Shown one piece after another: positions 1 to 7,712 of a stretch of 64,000 nucleotides of DNA (within the stretch, counting starts at the first letter, position 1; the number at the start of each line of letters is the position of its first letter). Source of the DNA: Deltaproteobacteria bacterium (lineage in GTDB: Bacteria > Desulfobacterota > Desulfomonilia > UBA1062). The position numbers and the translations under genes are program-made. The DNA lies in contig JAHDOV010000003.1 of NCBI GenBank assembly GCA_018434685.1, positions 154,302-218,301 of the forward strand. Direction: 5' to 3'. The notes beneath the pieces are model-generated. The model was given only the letters and a program-made list of their open reading frames with translations. It made no database searches and was not told where the DNA came from.

Positions 1-488
1 TCGGTTCGGCTGACGGCAAGAAATTTCGTAACTTTGCACAGGGCCTGACGTTTGAGATGATGACCATGCATGCCAATCGTCAGCTCGGGAAGATGACGGA
101 CCGCTACCTGCTCATACGCGACGCAGCGCAGCCGCTGGAGCTCAATGTGATCGACAACTATCAGGCGGGAGAGATCCGCTCCACCAAGAACCTTTCCGGC
201 GGCGAAAGTTTCATCGTAAGCCTTGCACTGGCCCTGGGCCTTTCCCAGATGGCAAGCCGCAAGGTGCGCGTCGACTCGCTCTTCCTCGATGAGGGATTCG
301 GGACCCTCGATGAGGATGCACTCGAAACAGCCCTGGAGACCCTGGCTGGGCTCAGGCAGGACGGCAAGCTGATCGGTGTCATATCGCATGTCACGGCACT
401 GAAGGAGCGCATCGGCACACAAATACAGGTAACCCCTGAAACAGGCGGCCGGAGCACCCTTGCCGGACCGGGATGCCGGAGGCTGTAG
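1..488 (+). CDS. sbcC: SbcC-type nuclease ATPase subunit, C-terminal fragment
   Basis: The window opens inside this gene; the frame is open from base 3 and 161 codons remain before TAG at 486-488. The fragment holds the C-terminal half of an SMC/Rad50-type ATPase: an ABC signature (NLSGGESF), then Walker B (DSLFLDEGFGTLDEDAL) and a distal histidine (GVISHV). SbcC works with SbcD as an ATP-dependent double-strand DNA nuclease that cleaves hairpins and processes breaks. SbcD and the coiled-coil and zinc-hook parts lie outside the window. The final residues after the ATPase fold (PETGGRSTLAG) look like a non-conserved tail. The family is clear; the rest of the protein cannot be judged. Confidence 0.92.
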   Translation, partial: GSADGKKFRNFAQGLTFEMMTMHANRQLGKMTDRYLLIRDAAQPLELNVIDNYQAGEIRSTKNLSGGESFIVSLALALGLSQMASRKVRVDSLFLDEGFGTLDEDALETALETLAGLRQDGKLIGVISHVTALKERIGTQIQVTPETGGRSTLAGPGCRRL

Positions 489-880
489 GCCGGATCCCGG
501 CAACAATGAAGCATGCTGCCTGCGAACCGCAGTTCTCTTCGGGCTCAGGGCGAGTGAGAAAACCGGATCTTCCAGTAAGCGATGATCGCTCAGGGCAATA
601 ACCCCTCGATGCCCTGTTCTCTAGGAGCGGCAATTCATAGCAGAACCATACTGTGGGAGAAGCAGGATCTTCTTGGTTTCTTAACATCTTAACGATTTGA
701 GGACGTTGTCTTTTCCCCGAGGTTGGTGCCTCGTGCCCAGCGCCTTTAAGCACCCGCACCGATACTGCTCGCCTGTGCATGAATACCTCCCGCATATTAA
801 TTAAGAAGACGTGAACAGCTCTGTTCACGGGCATGCCTGACGGTTATCTTTCACAAAATACAACCTTGATAAAAAAATTC
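489..880. other. Intergenic stretch between sbcC and iclR
   Basis: About 390 bases without a convincing gene. A minus-strand frame opens after a GGGAGG Shine-Dalgarno-like sequence near 787, but its translation resembles no protein and it runs into sbcC, so I do not call it. The one clear structure is an interrupted palindrome, GTGAACAG-CT-CTGTTCAC, at 811-828. It is symmetric enough to be a protein-binding site or a small hairpin, but no T tract follows. Confidence 0.4.
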
Positions 881-940
881 TTGACACCGGAAGAACTTTT
901 AGGCATATGCATAATGTGCAATAAACAATCACAATGTGCA
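881..940 (+). promoter_or_regulatory. Putative iclR control region with direct repeats
   Basis: A consensus -35 hexamer TTGACA lies at 881-886, but no good -10 stands at standard spacing. Downstream the octamer AATGTGCA occurs at 913-920 and again at 933-940, exactly 20 bp apart, which puts both on the same face of the helix. The palindrome GCATATGC sits at 903-910. The iclR start codon follows at 953, so bound protein would block the promoter or start region. Autoregulation by the adjacent IclR protein is the simplest reading, but it is inferred. Confidence 0.45.
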
Positions 941-952
941 TAAGGGGATACG

Positions 953-1738
953 ATGCAGAGCATTAAATCCGTCGAGAAAGCCGTTGATATCATGTCCTGC
1001 TTCACGATCGAAACCCCCGCCCTCACCGTTACCGAGATCAGCTTTCTCACGGGCTTCAACCAGAGCACCGTCTCCCGCATCCTGGCAACCCTGGAAAAAA
1101 AGAAGTGCATGGAGCGCAGCACACCCGGGGGCAAGTACAAGCTCGGAGTGAAGTTCCACCAGTGGAAGAGCATCCTTTCGCAGGAGAAGAGCCTCGCCGA
1201 TCTGGCACGACCGGTCATGGAAAAACTGAGAGACCTCTGCGGAGAGGAAGTCTCCCTGTATGTCCTCAGTGAAGGAAACAGGATCTGTGTCGAGGCGGTC
1301 AAGAGCCGGTATGGTATTGCCAGGGTTACGCAGGTGGGAAAGACCCTCCCGCTCCATTGCGGTGCCTCCGGGAAGGTTCTCCTTGCCTACCTGCCTGAAA
1401 AAGAACGACGGGACATCATCTGCACGAAACCCCTGGAAAAGTACACCCCGAAGACCATCACCGATCCGGCTGAGCTCGAGGCCGATCTTGAGAAGATCCG
1501 TAGTGCCGGTTATGCCATCAGCCTCGAGGAGCGGGAGGCAGGGACGTATTCGGTGGTGGCCCCGGTCCTGACGAAAAAGGAAAAAATAATCGCGAGCCTT
1601 TCGATCTGCGGACCGCTGTTCCGTCTTTCGAATGACCAGCTCGAGAAAAATATAGCAGCCGCACAGGATGCAGCTGCGGAGATTTCCCAGGCACTGGGAA
1701 GATCTGAGAGGGAGGAAGGAAGGCCGCAATGGTCGTGA
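953..1738 (+). CDS. IclR-family transcriptional regulator
   Basis: A 261-residue protein of standard IclR length. Residues about 5-60 form the winged helix-turn-helix (recognition region GFNQSTVSRILATLEKK); residues about 80-250 form the GAF-like effector domain, with the family-typical HCGASGKVLLAYLP and the late SLEERE/AGTYSVVAPV region. IclR proteins usually control adjacent catabolic genes in response to a small carboxylate. Here the next genes, in the same direction, are a TRAP transporter and hydroxyacid-metabolising enzymes, so it is probably their regulator. ATG 953 is preceded by AAGGGG. The AATGTGCA repeats just upstream and the palindrome at 1781-1796 downstream are candidate binding sites. 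The effector cannot be read from the sequence. Confidence 0.9.
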   Translation: MQSIKSVEKAVDIMSCFTIETPALTVTEISFLTGFNQSTVSRILATLEKKKCMERSTPGGKYKLGVKFHQWKSILSQEKSLADLARPVMEKLRDLCGEEVSLYVLSEGNRICVEAVKSRYGIARVTQVGKTLPLHCGASGKVLLAYLPEKERRDIICTKPLEKYTPKTITDPAELEADLEKIRSAGYAISLEEREAGTYSVVAPVLTKKEKIIASLSICGPLFRLSNDQLEKNIAAAQDAAAEISQALGRSEREEGRPQWS

Positions 1739-1780
1739 ATCCCTGTGTCGGTTCAAGCAGGAAACTGCAGAGATTGCTGC

Positions 1781-1796
1781 TTCGGGAATTCCCGAA
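1781..1796. promoter_or_regulatory. Perfect 16-bp palindrome upstream of the TRAP operon
   Basis: TTCGGGAATTCCCGAA is fully symmetric and lies in the 175-bp gap between iclR and dctM, 118 bp before the dctM start. IclR-family proteins bind short palindromes of this size, so it is a plausible operator for the catabolic operon. No strong sigma-70 hexamers are obvious beside it. Confidence 0.4.
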
Positions 1797-1913
1797 GAAT
1801 TCTCGTCTCGATTCCACGAATGGTTCTGACGGAGGAGTCAAGGCAGCGGTCCTGCCCGCCATAAAAGATCTTCTGCAGCCAAAGACAACCCGGAACTTTA
1901 GGAGGAATGATTC

Positions 1914-3194
1914 ATGTCCATAGCCTTACTAGCCCTGATTGTCACTTTTGTCATCCTACTGCTGATCGGATTTCCGATTGCATTCAACCTCATCCTCAGC
2001 TCTATCGTCTATCTCCTGGTGGGAGACTACCCGCTGACCCTGGTCTCGCAGCGTATGTTCCAGGGCATGAACGGGTTTGCCCTTCTGGCTGTGCCCTTCT
2101 TCATCCTGACCGGGCAGCTCATGGTCAAGGGGAGTATCCTGAAGAACCTGACCGATTTCGTAAATGCCTTTGTGGGACATGTCAGGGGGGCCCTTGCCCT
2201 CGTGACGGTAGGCACGTGCCTGTTCATGGGCTCCATTGTGGGCCTGGCCGTGGCTTCAACCGCTTCCCTGGGATCCTTCCTCATCCCGATGATGAAAGAG
2301 GAGGGATACAAACCGGCCTTTGCATCGGGCGTCATGGCGAGTGCCTCGCTGCTGGGACCGATCATGCCGCCGAGCGTCCTGATGATCCTCTACTGCATCT
2401 CCGTTGGACGGACCTCCATTGCGGGTATCTTCCTGGCGAGCATCATCCCCGCAGTCCTGATCGCCCTGGCACAGATGGTGGTGATTTACTTCATCGCCAA
2501 AAGAGACAAACTGCCGAATCACGCCAAGGTTTCGTGGCCCGAGAAGTGGGTGCAGTTCAGGAAGGCTCTACCTGCGCTGTTCCTTCCCGTCATCATCTTA
2601 GGCGGCATCTTCGGTGGCATCTTTACGGTGACAGAGGCCTCCGCCGTGGCGGCAGCCTATGCCTTCATTCTCGTCGTGTTCTGGACCAAGGAAGTCACGT
2701 GGCGAGATTTCCCGGCCATCTTCATGGAAACGGCGCTGACCTCGGGTCTGGTCATCCTCCTGGCGGGAAGCGCAACGGTGACCGCCTGGGCCATCGCCAA
2801 CGAGCAGATCATCCAGGCGATCAGCGGCCCCCTGGCCGATGTCCCTCTGTGGGCCTTTCTCGCCATGCTCAACGTCCTGCTGCTGATCAACGGGATGTTC
2901 ATGGACGACTATGCCTCGGTCATCGTCCTGGGGCCGATCCTTGCACCCATAGCCTGGCACCTGGGGGTTGACCCTATCCAGATCGGCGTTATTATCTGCG
3001 TGAACCTGGTCATCGGCCTGGCCACGCCACCCTTTGGCATCACCCTGTTCGTCACGAGTCCCATGTCCGGGGTAACGGTGGAGGAAACCTTCAAGAGAGG
3101 CTGGCCCATGCTCGCGGCCAGCATGGTCGTGCTGTTGATGGTGACCTACTACCCGCCGCTCACGCTGTGGCTGCCTCGGATGTTCGGATATTAG
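1914..3194 (+). CDS. dctM: TRAP transporter large permease subunit (DctM)
   Basis: This 426-residue, very hydrophobic protein has the length and segment pattern of DctM, with about a dozen membrane helices in the inner membrane. Family landmarks are AVPFFILTGQLMVKG near residue 60 and STASLGSFLIPMMKEEGY near 115. DctM carries substrate and sodium across the membrane after delivery by the DctP protein. The start is set by AGGAGGA about 5 bases before ATG 1914. It comes first in the operon, ahead of dctP and dctQ, whereas the usual order is P-Q-M. The substrate class is a small organic acid; the neighbouring enzymes point to a 2-hydroxycarboxylate. Confidence 0.93.
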   Translation: MSIALLALIVTFVILLLIGFPIAFNLILSSIVYLLVGDYPLTLVSQRMFQGMNGFALLAVPFFILTGQLMVKGSILKNLTDFVNAFVGHVRGALALVTVGTCLFMGSIVGLAVASTASLGSFLIPMMKEEGYKPAFASGVMASASLLGPIMPPSVLMILYCISVGRTSIAGIFLASIIPAVLIALAQMVVIYFIAKRDKLPNHAKVSWPEKWVQFRKALPALFLPVIILGGIFGGIFTVTEASAVAAAYAFILVVFWTKEVTWRDFPAIFMETALTSGLVILLAGSATVTAWAIANEQIIQAISGPLADVPLWAFLAMLNVLLLINGMFMDDYASVIVLGPILAPIAWHLGVDPIQIGVIICVNLVIGLATPPFGITLFVTSPMSGVTVEETFKRGWPMLAASMVVLLMVTYYPPLTLWLPRMFGY

Positions 3195-3273
3195 GCGACG
3201 GGTTTGGGATAAGTAAATGGTTGGAAGACAAGATGTTAGGATTACAGCCAAAAAATTTAACGGAGGAAAGATT

Positions 3274-4299
3274 ATGAAGAAGAGTCAATGGATTACCATG
3301 GTGATCGCGGTGGTCGCGTGCTCGTTCCTGTTCTCGGGAATGGTCTTTGGCGCAACCAAGGCGAGGGTTTCGCTCTGCAATTCCCCAAGTCACCCCCAGT
3401 CTATCGGCATGCAGCTCTTCAAGCAGTATGTCGAGGAAAAAACCAAGGGGGCGATCACGGTCGGCCTGTATTACAACTCCCAGCTCGGTGGCGAGAGGGA
3501 ATCGGTGGAGCAGGTGAAGAATGGTTCGCTCGAGATGGCCACAGCCTCGGCCGGTCCTCTCACGACCTTCAACAACAAGTTCATGGTCCTGGACATTCCC
3601 TTTGCCTTTGACAGCTACGAGATCGCCTGGGGCGTGCTCGACGGTCCCATGGGCCAGAAGCTGCTCGATTCCAGCGAAGGCATCGGCCTCAAAGGGCTTG
3701 GCTACCTGGAAAACGGCTATCGCCACGTGACGAACAACGTCCGGCCCATCAACGGCCCCGATGACCTGGCGGGCATCAAGATCAGGACCATGGAAGCTCC
3801 AATGCACATGGAGAACTTCAAGAAGCTCGGCGCCAACCCGACCCCGGTCCCCTGGACCGAGCTCTACATGACCATGCAGCAGAAGGTTGTGGACGGCCAG
3901 GAAAACCCGCTTGCCAATATCTGGGAAGTGAAGATGTATGAGGTACAGAAGTACACATCACTGACCGGGCACATCTACGATCCGATGCCTCTGGTGGCAA
4001 ACCTTGCATGGTTCAATAAGCTTACACCGGAACAGCAGAGCATCATCAAGGAAGGCGCTGTCCTGGCACAGAACTACAGCCGGTATGTCAACAAGGCCCG
4101 TGAAGATGCAATCGTCGAGAAGCTGACCGAGAAAGGCATGCTGGTCAACGAGGTGTCAGCGGCCGGGAAAGAGAAGATGAGAGCCAAGTCACAGGCTGCC
4201 GTTGTCGCAAAGATCAAGGAAGGCACTGACAAGGCGTTCGTCGATGAGTGGCTCGCTGCCATCGACAAGATGAAAAAGGACGTGGATGCCGGATTTTAG
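3274..4299 (+). CDS. dctP: TRAP transporter periplasmic solute-binding protein (DctP)
   Basis: A 341-residue periplasmic receptor. The ATG at 3274 is chosen because GGAGGAAAG lies just ahead and the product then begins with a clean signal peptide (MKKSQWITMVIAVV, cleavage near VFGA-TKA). The DctP fold is supported by SLCNSPSHPQSIGMQLF near the N-terminus, and by the conserved arginine of GIKIRTMEAP, which in characterised DctP proteins forms a salt bridge to the substrate carboxylate, followed by PWTELYMTMQQKVVDGQENP. It binds the acid in the periplasm and hands it to DctQM. A 12-bp hairpin right after the stop may stabilise this part of the message, giving more receptor than permease. Confidence 0.93.
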   Translation: MKKSQWITMVIAVVACSFLFSGMVFGATKARVSLCNSPSHPQSIGMQLFKQYVEEKTKGAITVGLYYNSQLGGERESVEQVKNGSLEMATASAGPLTTFNNKFMVLDIPFAFDSYEIAWGVLDGPMGQKLLDSSEGIGLKGLGYLENGYRHVTNNVRPINGPDDLAGIKIRTMEAPMHMENFKKLGANPTPVPWTELYMTMQQKVVDGQENPLANIWEVKMYEVQKYTSLTGHIYDPMPLVANLAWFNKLTPEQQSIIKEGAVLAQNYSRYVNKAREDAIVEKLTEKGMLVNEVSAAGKEKMRAKSQAAVVAKIKEGTDKAFVDEWLAAIDKMKKDVDAGF

Positions 4300-4314
4300 C
4301 AGGTAAAGAGCAAT

Positions 4315-4345
4315 GGGTGGGCCTGCAGGCTTAGCAGGCCCGCCC
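4315..4345 (+). repeat. Intercistronic hairpin after dctP
   Basis: The arms at 4315-4326 and 4334-4345 pair over 12 bp with one G-U wobble around a 7-base loop. No T tract follows, so it does not look like an intrinsic terminator. Hairpins in this position after binding-protein genes often protect the upstream message from 3' decay. Confidence 0.6.
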
Positions 4346-4419
4346 TCTTGATTGAATTGCCGCGAATCGAGAAAGGCATAAGAAAGAGAACAAGAGGGGC
4401 GATTCAAAGGAGTGCAGAA

Positions 4420-4935
4420 ATGGATAAATCGAGGCTGGGAAAGATCTGTGATACCATCGAGAAGGCAACCCTCAACATCACGATGGCCTTCTGTGCGGTC
4501 ATGCTCGTGATCGCCTTGATGCACGTGACCCGGCGGTATGTCTTCAACAGCGCGCTGACCTGGTCGGAGGAATTCCTCCGATTCTCCATTGTCTGGTACG
4601 CGCTGCTGTCTGCGAGCATTCTGCACAAGAGGAACGGACATCTCGGGATCACCATATTCAGGGAGATGATGCCCGCCAAGCTGCGGAGATTTCTTGAACG
4701 GGTCGTGATCTACCTGGCAACGCTGACCGTAGCGGTGGTGACGGTGAGCGGGACCACCCTGGTCATCAGCACCTGGGGGCAGATTACGCCGGCCCTGGGG
4801 ATCTCCATGAGCCTTCCCTATGCGGCGATCCCGGTCAGCTTCTTCCTGATGACGATCTACGGGATCCTGCACATCATCCGGGACATCAAGGGCCTGCCGC
4901 CACTGAACTCGGAACATATGGAACTGAAGGAATAG
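4420..4935 (+). CDS. dctQ: TRAP transporter small permease subunit (DctQ)
   Basis: A 171-residue membrane protein with four predicted helices, typical of DctQ, the inner-membrane scaffold of DctM. The family motif near residues 46-62 (YVFNSALTWSEEFLRF) is clear. ATG 4420 follows AAAGGAG at 4407-4413; an in-frame ATG at 4348 would add a basic stretch that DctQ proteins lack and would fall right behind the hairpin, so the shorter form is preferred. The gene is 121 bp from dctP and 8 bp from the following larA-like gene, so the transporter is linked to the catabolic enzymes. Confidence 0.92.
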   Translation: MDKSRLGKICDTIEKATLNITMAFCAVMLVIALMHVTRRYVFNSALTWSEEFLRFSIVWYALLSASILHKRNGHLGITIFREMMPAKLRRFLERVVIYLATLTVAVVTVSGTTLVISTWGQITPALGISMSLPYAAIPVSFFLMTIYGILHIIRDIKGLPPLNSEHMELKE

Positions 4936-4943
4936 GGTGGACC

Positions 4944-6248
4944 ATGTATTCCCTTCATGAACAGGACTCCAGGATCGTCTACGAAGACCGGATCGAGGAT
5001 GTGGAGATATCGATCGACTCGGCGCGAAGCCTCGGGCTGATCGGCTTTACGGAACCGCCGGTGATCTCCTGGCCGGAGGATTTCCGCTGTGCCTTCGTAT
5101 CTCCGGCGGGCACCCCGCCGTTGCGTGATATCGCCAGGAATGCCGGGCGCGTCGCCGTCATCGTTTCCGACTCGACCCGGGGTGTTCCCACCGCGAAGGT
5201 CATGCCCATGATCATGGAGGAGCTTGCTGTGGCCGGTGTCCGGAAGGAGGATGTCACGGTGGTCATTGCCACCGGGGTTCACCGGGAGGCCACGGCCGAT
5301 GAGGTCATGGAGATCGTAGGAAGGGAAAACCTCGATGGCCTCAAGGTCATCAGCCATGACCCCTACGACAGGGACAAGCTCGTCTCTATTGGGGAGACCT
5401 CTTTCGGCACGCCCGTTGAAGTCTCCAGGACCGTCTACGAGGCGGACCTGAGAATCTCTGTGGGAAAAGTGGAACCGCATGAATTTGCGGGATTCTCAGG
5501 AGGAAGAAAGTCGGTTCTTCCCGGGATCGCCAGTGAAAGGACCATAGCGGTCAACCACCGGCCGGAGATGCTGATGTCGCCGGATGCCCGTCCGGGACAG
5601 ATCCTTGAAAATCCGATTCATCGGGACATGGTTGAGGCGGCCGGGATGCTGAAGATCCATTTCACCGTCAACCTGGTCCTGAACCAGGCAGGCGAGACGG
5701 TGGGAATATTCGCCGGCGATCTGATCGAGGCGCACCTGGCAGCGGTGGATTTCATGAGATCGTACTGCCAGATCACCCTGAAGAACCGGCCCGATATCAT
5801 TGTGACCACCCCGGGCAAGCCGCTGAACATCAACTTCTATCAGTCGGTCAAGCCCCTGATCGCCCTGGCTCCGGTCATGGCAGAAGGAGGAGTCCTGGTC
5901 CTCTACAGCTCCTGTCCGGACGGGCTCGGAACGGATGACATGCTGATCCCCTACAAGGGGGCAAAGGATATGGAAGAGGTCATCGAGCGTCTGAAATGCG
6001 ATTACCGGATACAGATGGATCATGCACTCCTGCTGGGGAAGATCCTTCTCAGGGGGATCCGTATCGTCGTGTCAGCGCCGAGCGTCAAGGCCCCGGTATT
6101 GAACGATATGTTCATGAATCCGGCGGGGTCCCCGCAAGAGGCGGTGGATATGGCCATGAACATGGTCGGGAACCAGAACCCCACAGTGCTGTTTTATCCC
6201 CAGGCGCAGCGGGCATTAACTGTCCTAGAAAATAAATTAAAACAATAA
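4944..6248 (+). CDS. LarA-family nickel-dependent 2-hydroxyacid racemase/epimerase
   Basis: A 434-residue protein with the residues of the LarA superfamily, whose members use the nickel pincer nucleotide cofactor to invert the C2 carbon of 2-hydroxy acids by hydride transfer. Visible are SDSTR at 75-79, His113 (ATGVHREAT), His138, HEFAGFSGGRK at 179-189 with His179 and Lys189, and Gln300/Lys303 (QSVKPL). These match the LarA residues that hold the cofactor (Lys184), ligate nickel, shuttle protons and bind the carboxylate. Lactate is only one substrate in this superfamily. The TRAP receptor, kinase and dehydrogenase around it suggest a longer or more oxidised 2-hydroxy acid. The cofactor genes larB, larC and larE are not in the window. 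Confidence 0.85.
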   Translation: MYSLHEQDSRIVYEDRIEDVEISIDSARSLGLIGFTEPPVISWPEDFRCAFVSPAGTPPLRDIARNAGRVAVIVSDSTRGVPTAKVMPMIMEELAVAGVRKEDVTVVIATGVHREATADEVMEIVGRENLDGLKVISHDPYDRDKLVSIGETSFGTPVEVSRTVYEADLRISVGKVEPHEFAGFSGGRKSVLPGIASERTIAVNHRPEMLMSPDARPGQILENPIHRDMVEAAGMLKIHFTVNLVLNQAGETVGIFAGDLIEAHLAAVDFMRSYCQITLKNRPDIIVTTPGKPLNINFYQSVKPLIALAPVMAEGGVLVLYSSCPDGLGTDDMLIPYKGAKDMEEVIERLKCDYRIQMDHALLLGKILLRGIRIVVSAPSVKAPVLNDMFMNPAGSPQEAVDMAMNMVGNQNPTVLFYPQAQRALTVLENKLKQ

Positions 6249-6278
6249 ATCAAAAGAGTTAAAAGGAGTAGGAATACC

Positions 6279-7553
6279 ATGAAAAAGTTCAAGATTACAG
6301 GCGTTACAGCCAGGGAGATACTTGACTGCCGGTGGAACCCAACAGTGCAGGTGGATGTCTGGGTAAATAACGAGATACTCGGCCGGGCCGACGTACCTGC
6401 GGGCCGTTCCACGGGCGCCAACGAGGCCAAGGAGATCCGTGACAAGGAACAGCGATATGACGGTATGGGCGTCCGCAAGGCGGTCAAGAATGTCAACGAG
6501 ATCCTCGGGCCTGCCGTCATCGGCATGGATGTAACGGACCAGCGCAAGGTCGATGAGAAGCTGCGCGCCATCGACGGGAGCAAAGACAAGTCAAAGCTCG
6601 GGGCGAATGCCGTCATCGGTGTTTCCCTTGCCACGGCGCGCGCCGCGTCCAACGCGGTCCAGCTGCCTCTGTACCGGTACGTCAACTGCAACGCGCATGT
6701 ACTGCCGGTTCCGCTTCTGAACCTGCTCAACGGCGGCAAACTGACATCCAACTACTTGGATTTCCAGGAATTCTGCATCTTCCCCATCGGTGCCGAGACC
6801 TTCAGGGAGTCTATGGCCATTGGCAATGCCGTCAACAACCAGCTCCGCGAGATCGTCATCAAGAATTACGGCAAGATAGCGGCCAACGTTGGTGATGAAG
6901 GCGGATTCGCCACACCGATTAAGAAGGTTCGCGAGGCTATGGACTGTCTCGTGCTGGCAGTGGAGCGTGCAGGGCATGCCGACAAGATCGTCTACGGTTT
7001 CGACTGCGCAGCCACGCACTTCTACGATGAAAAGACACAGAAATACACCCTCGAAGGCGAGGAGCTTTCGACCGGCGAACTGCTCGACTACTACAAGGAT
7101 CTCATCAAGACCTATCCGATCATGTCCATCGAGGATCCTTTTGCGGAAGACGATGTCGAAGGCTTTATCAGGGCGACCAAGGAACTGGGAATCCAGATCA
7201 TCGGCGACGACTTCTTCTGCACCAATCCCGATCGCATCCGTGAGCGGGCGCCGCTGGGTGCATCAAATGCCCTGTTGTGGAAATTCAACCAGATCGGGAC
7301 GCTCTCCGAGGCGCTCGATGCGGCTGAACTGTCCTATCGGCAGGGTTTCGGGATCATGGTTTCGGAACGTTCCGGAGAAACCGAGGACCCCATCATCGCC
7401 GATTTCGTCGTCGGCATCAACGCCGGTCAGATCAAGACAGGCGCAGGTGTCCGTGGCGAGAGGACCGCGAAGTACAATCGTCTCTTCCAGATCGAGGATG
7501 AGTTGGGATCACAGGCCCGCTATGCCGGCAGGGATTTCCGCTGCGCATTTTAG
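6279..7553 (+). CDS. Divergent enolase paralogue, probably not a glycolytic enolase
   Basis: 424 residues, collinear with bacterial enolase. The metal ligands (Asp242, Glu285, Asp310), acid/base residues (Glu164, Glu207, Lys335, Lys386) and Arg364/Ser365 are present. However, DSRGNPT has become DCRWNPT (16-22), loop PSGASTG is PAGRSTG (40-46), and both catalytic-site histidines are gone: yeast His159 corresponds to Leu155 (NGGKLTSN) and His373 to Glu363 (SERSGETED). In enolase these residues close on the phosphate and leaving hydroxyl of 2-phosphoglycerate. Carboxylate abstraction chemistry is probably kept on a different substrate. AAGGAG precedes ATG 6279, 30 bp after the racemase. A housekeeping enolase should exist elsewhere. 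An inactive paralogue is possible, but metal and base conservation argue against it. Confidence 0.85.
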   Translation: MKKFKITGVTAREILDCRWNPTVQVDVWVNNEILGRADVPAGRSTGANEAKEIRDKEQRYDGMGVRKAVKNVNEILGPAVIGMDVTDQRKVDEKLRAIDGSKDKSKLGANAVIGVSLATARAASNAVQLPLYRYVNCNAHVLPVPLLNLLNGGKLTSNYLDFQEFCIFPIGAETFRESMAIGNAVNNQLREIVIKNYGKIAANVGDEGGFATPIKKVREAMDCLVLAVERAGHADKIVYGFDCAATHFYDEKTQKYTLEGEELSTGELLDYYKDLIKTYPIMSIEDPFAEDDVEGFIRATKELGIQIIGDDFFCTNPDRIRERAPLGASNALLWKFNQIGTLSEALDAAELSYRQGFGIMVSERSGETEDPIIADFVVGINAGQIKTGAGVRGERTAKYNRLFQIEDELGSQARYAGRDFRCAF

Positions 7554-7584
7554 CACCTGTTTTATTGTGAACCAAAAGAACAAC

Positions 7585-7691
7585 GGGGACCGTGTACGCG
7601 GTTCCCGGTTATAAAGTACGGAAGTTTTTCATCCGTGCCCGGCAGGGCTGCGGCAGCATGTCTTCGCTGCCTGAAGCCCTGCTGGACACGG
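7585..7691 (+). repeat. Two intercistronic hairpins between enolase-like and kinase genes
   Basis: The first hairpin pairs 7585-7592 with 7599-7606 (8 bp with one G-U, 6-base loop). The second is longer: 7633-7637 with 7687-7691, 7643-7649 with 7675-7681, and 7652-7657 with 7666-7671. It ends nine bases before the AGGAGG of the next gene at 7700. There is no T tract, so these are more likely processing or translation-control structures than terminators. Confidence 0.5.
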
Positions 7692-7712
7692 AAAATCTCA
7701 GGAGGCGTTCCA

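Noticed and set aside
391-834. Minus-strand reading frame with a GGGAGG ribosome-like site
   Set aside because: Its translation has no recognisable protein features and runs antisense into sbcC.
1729-1923. Small frame between iclR and dctM
   Set aside because: No ribosome site, no similarity, overlaps the regulatory gap with the 16-bp palindrome.
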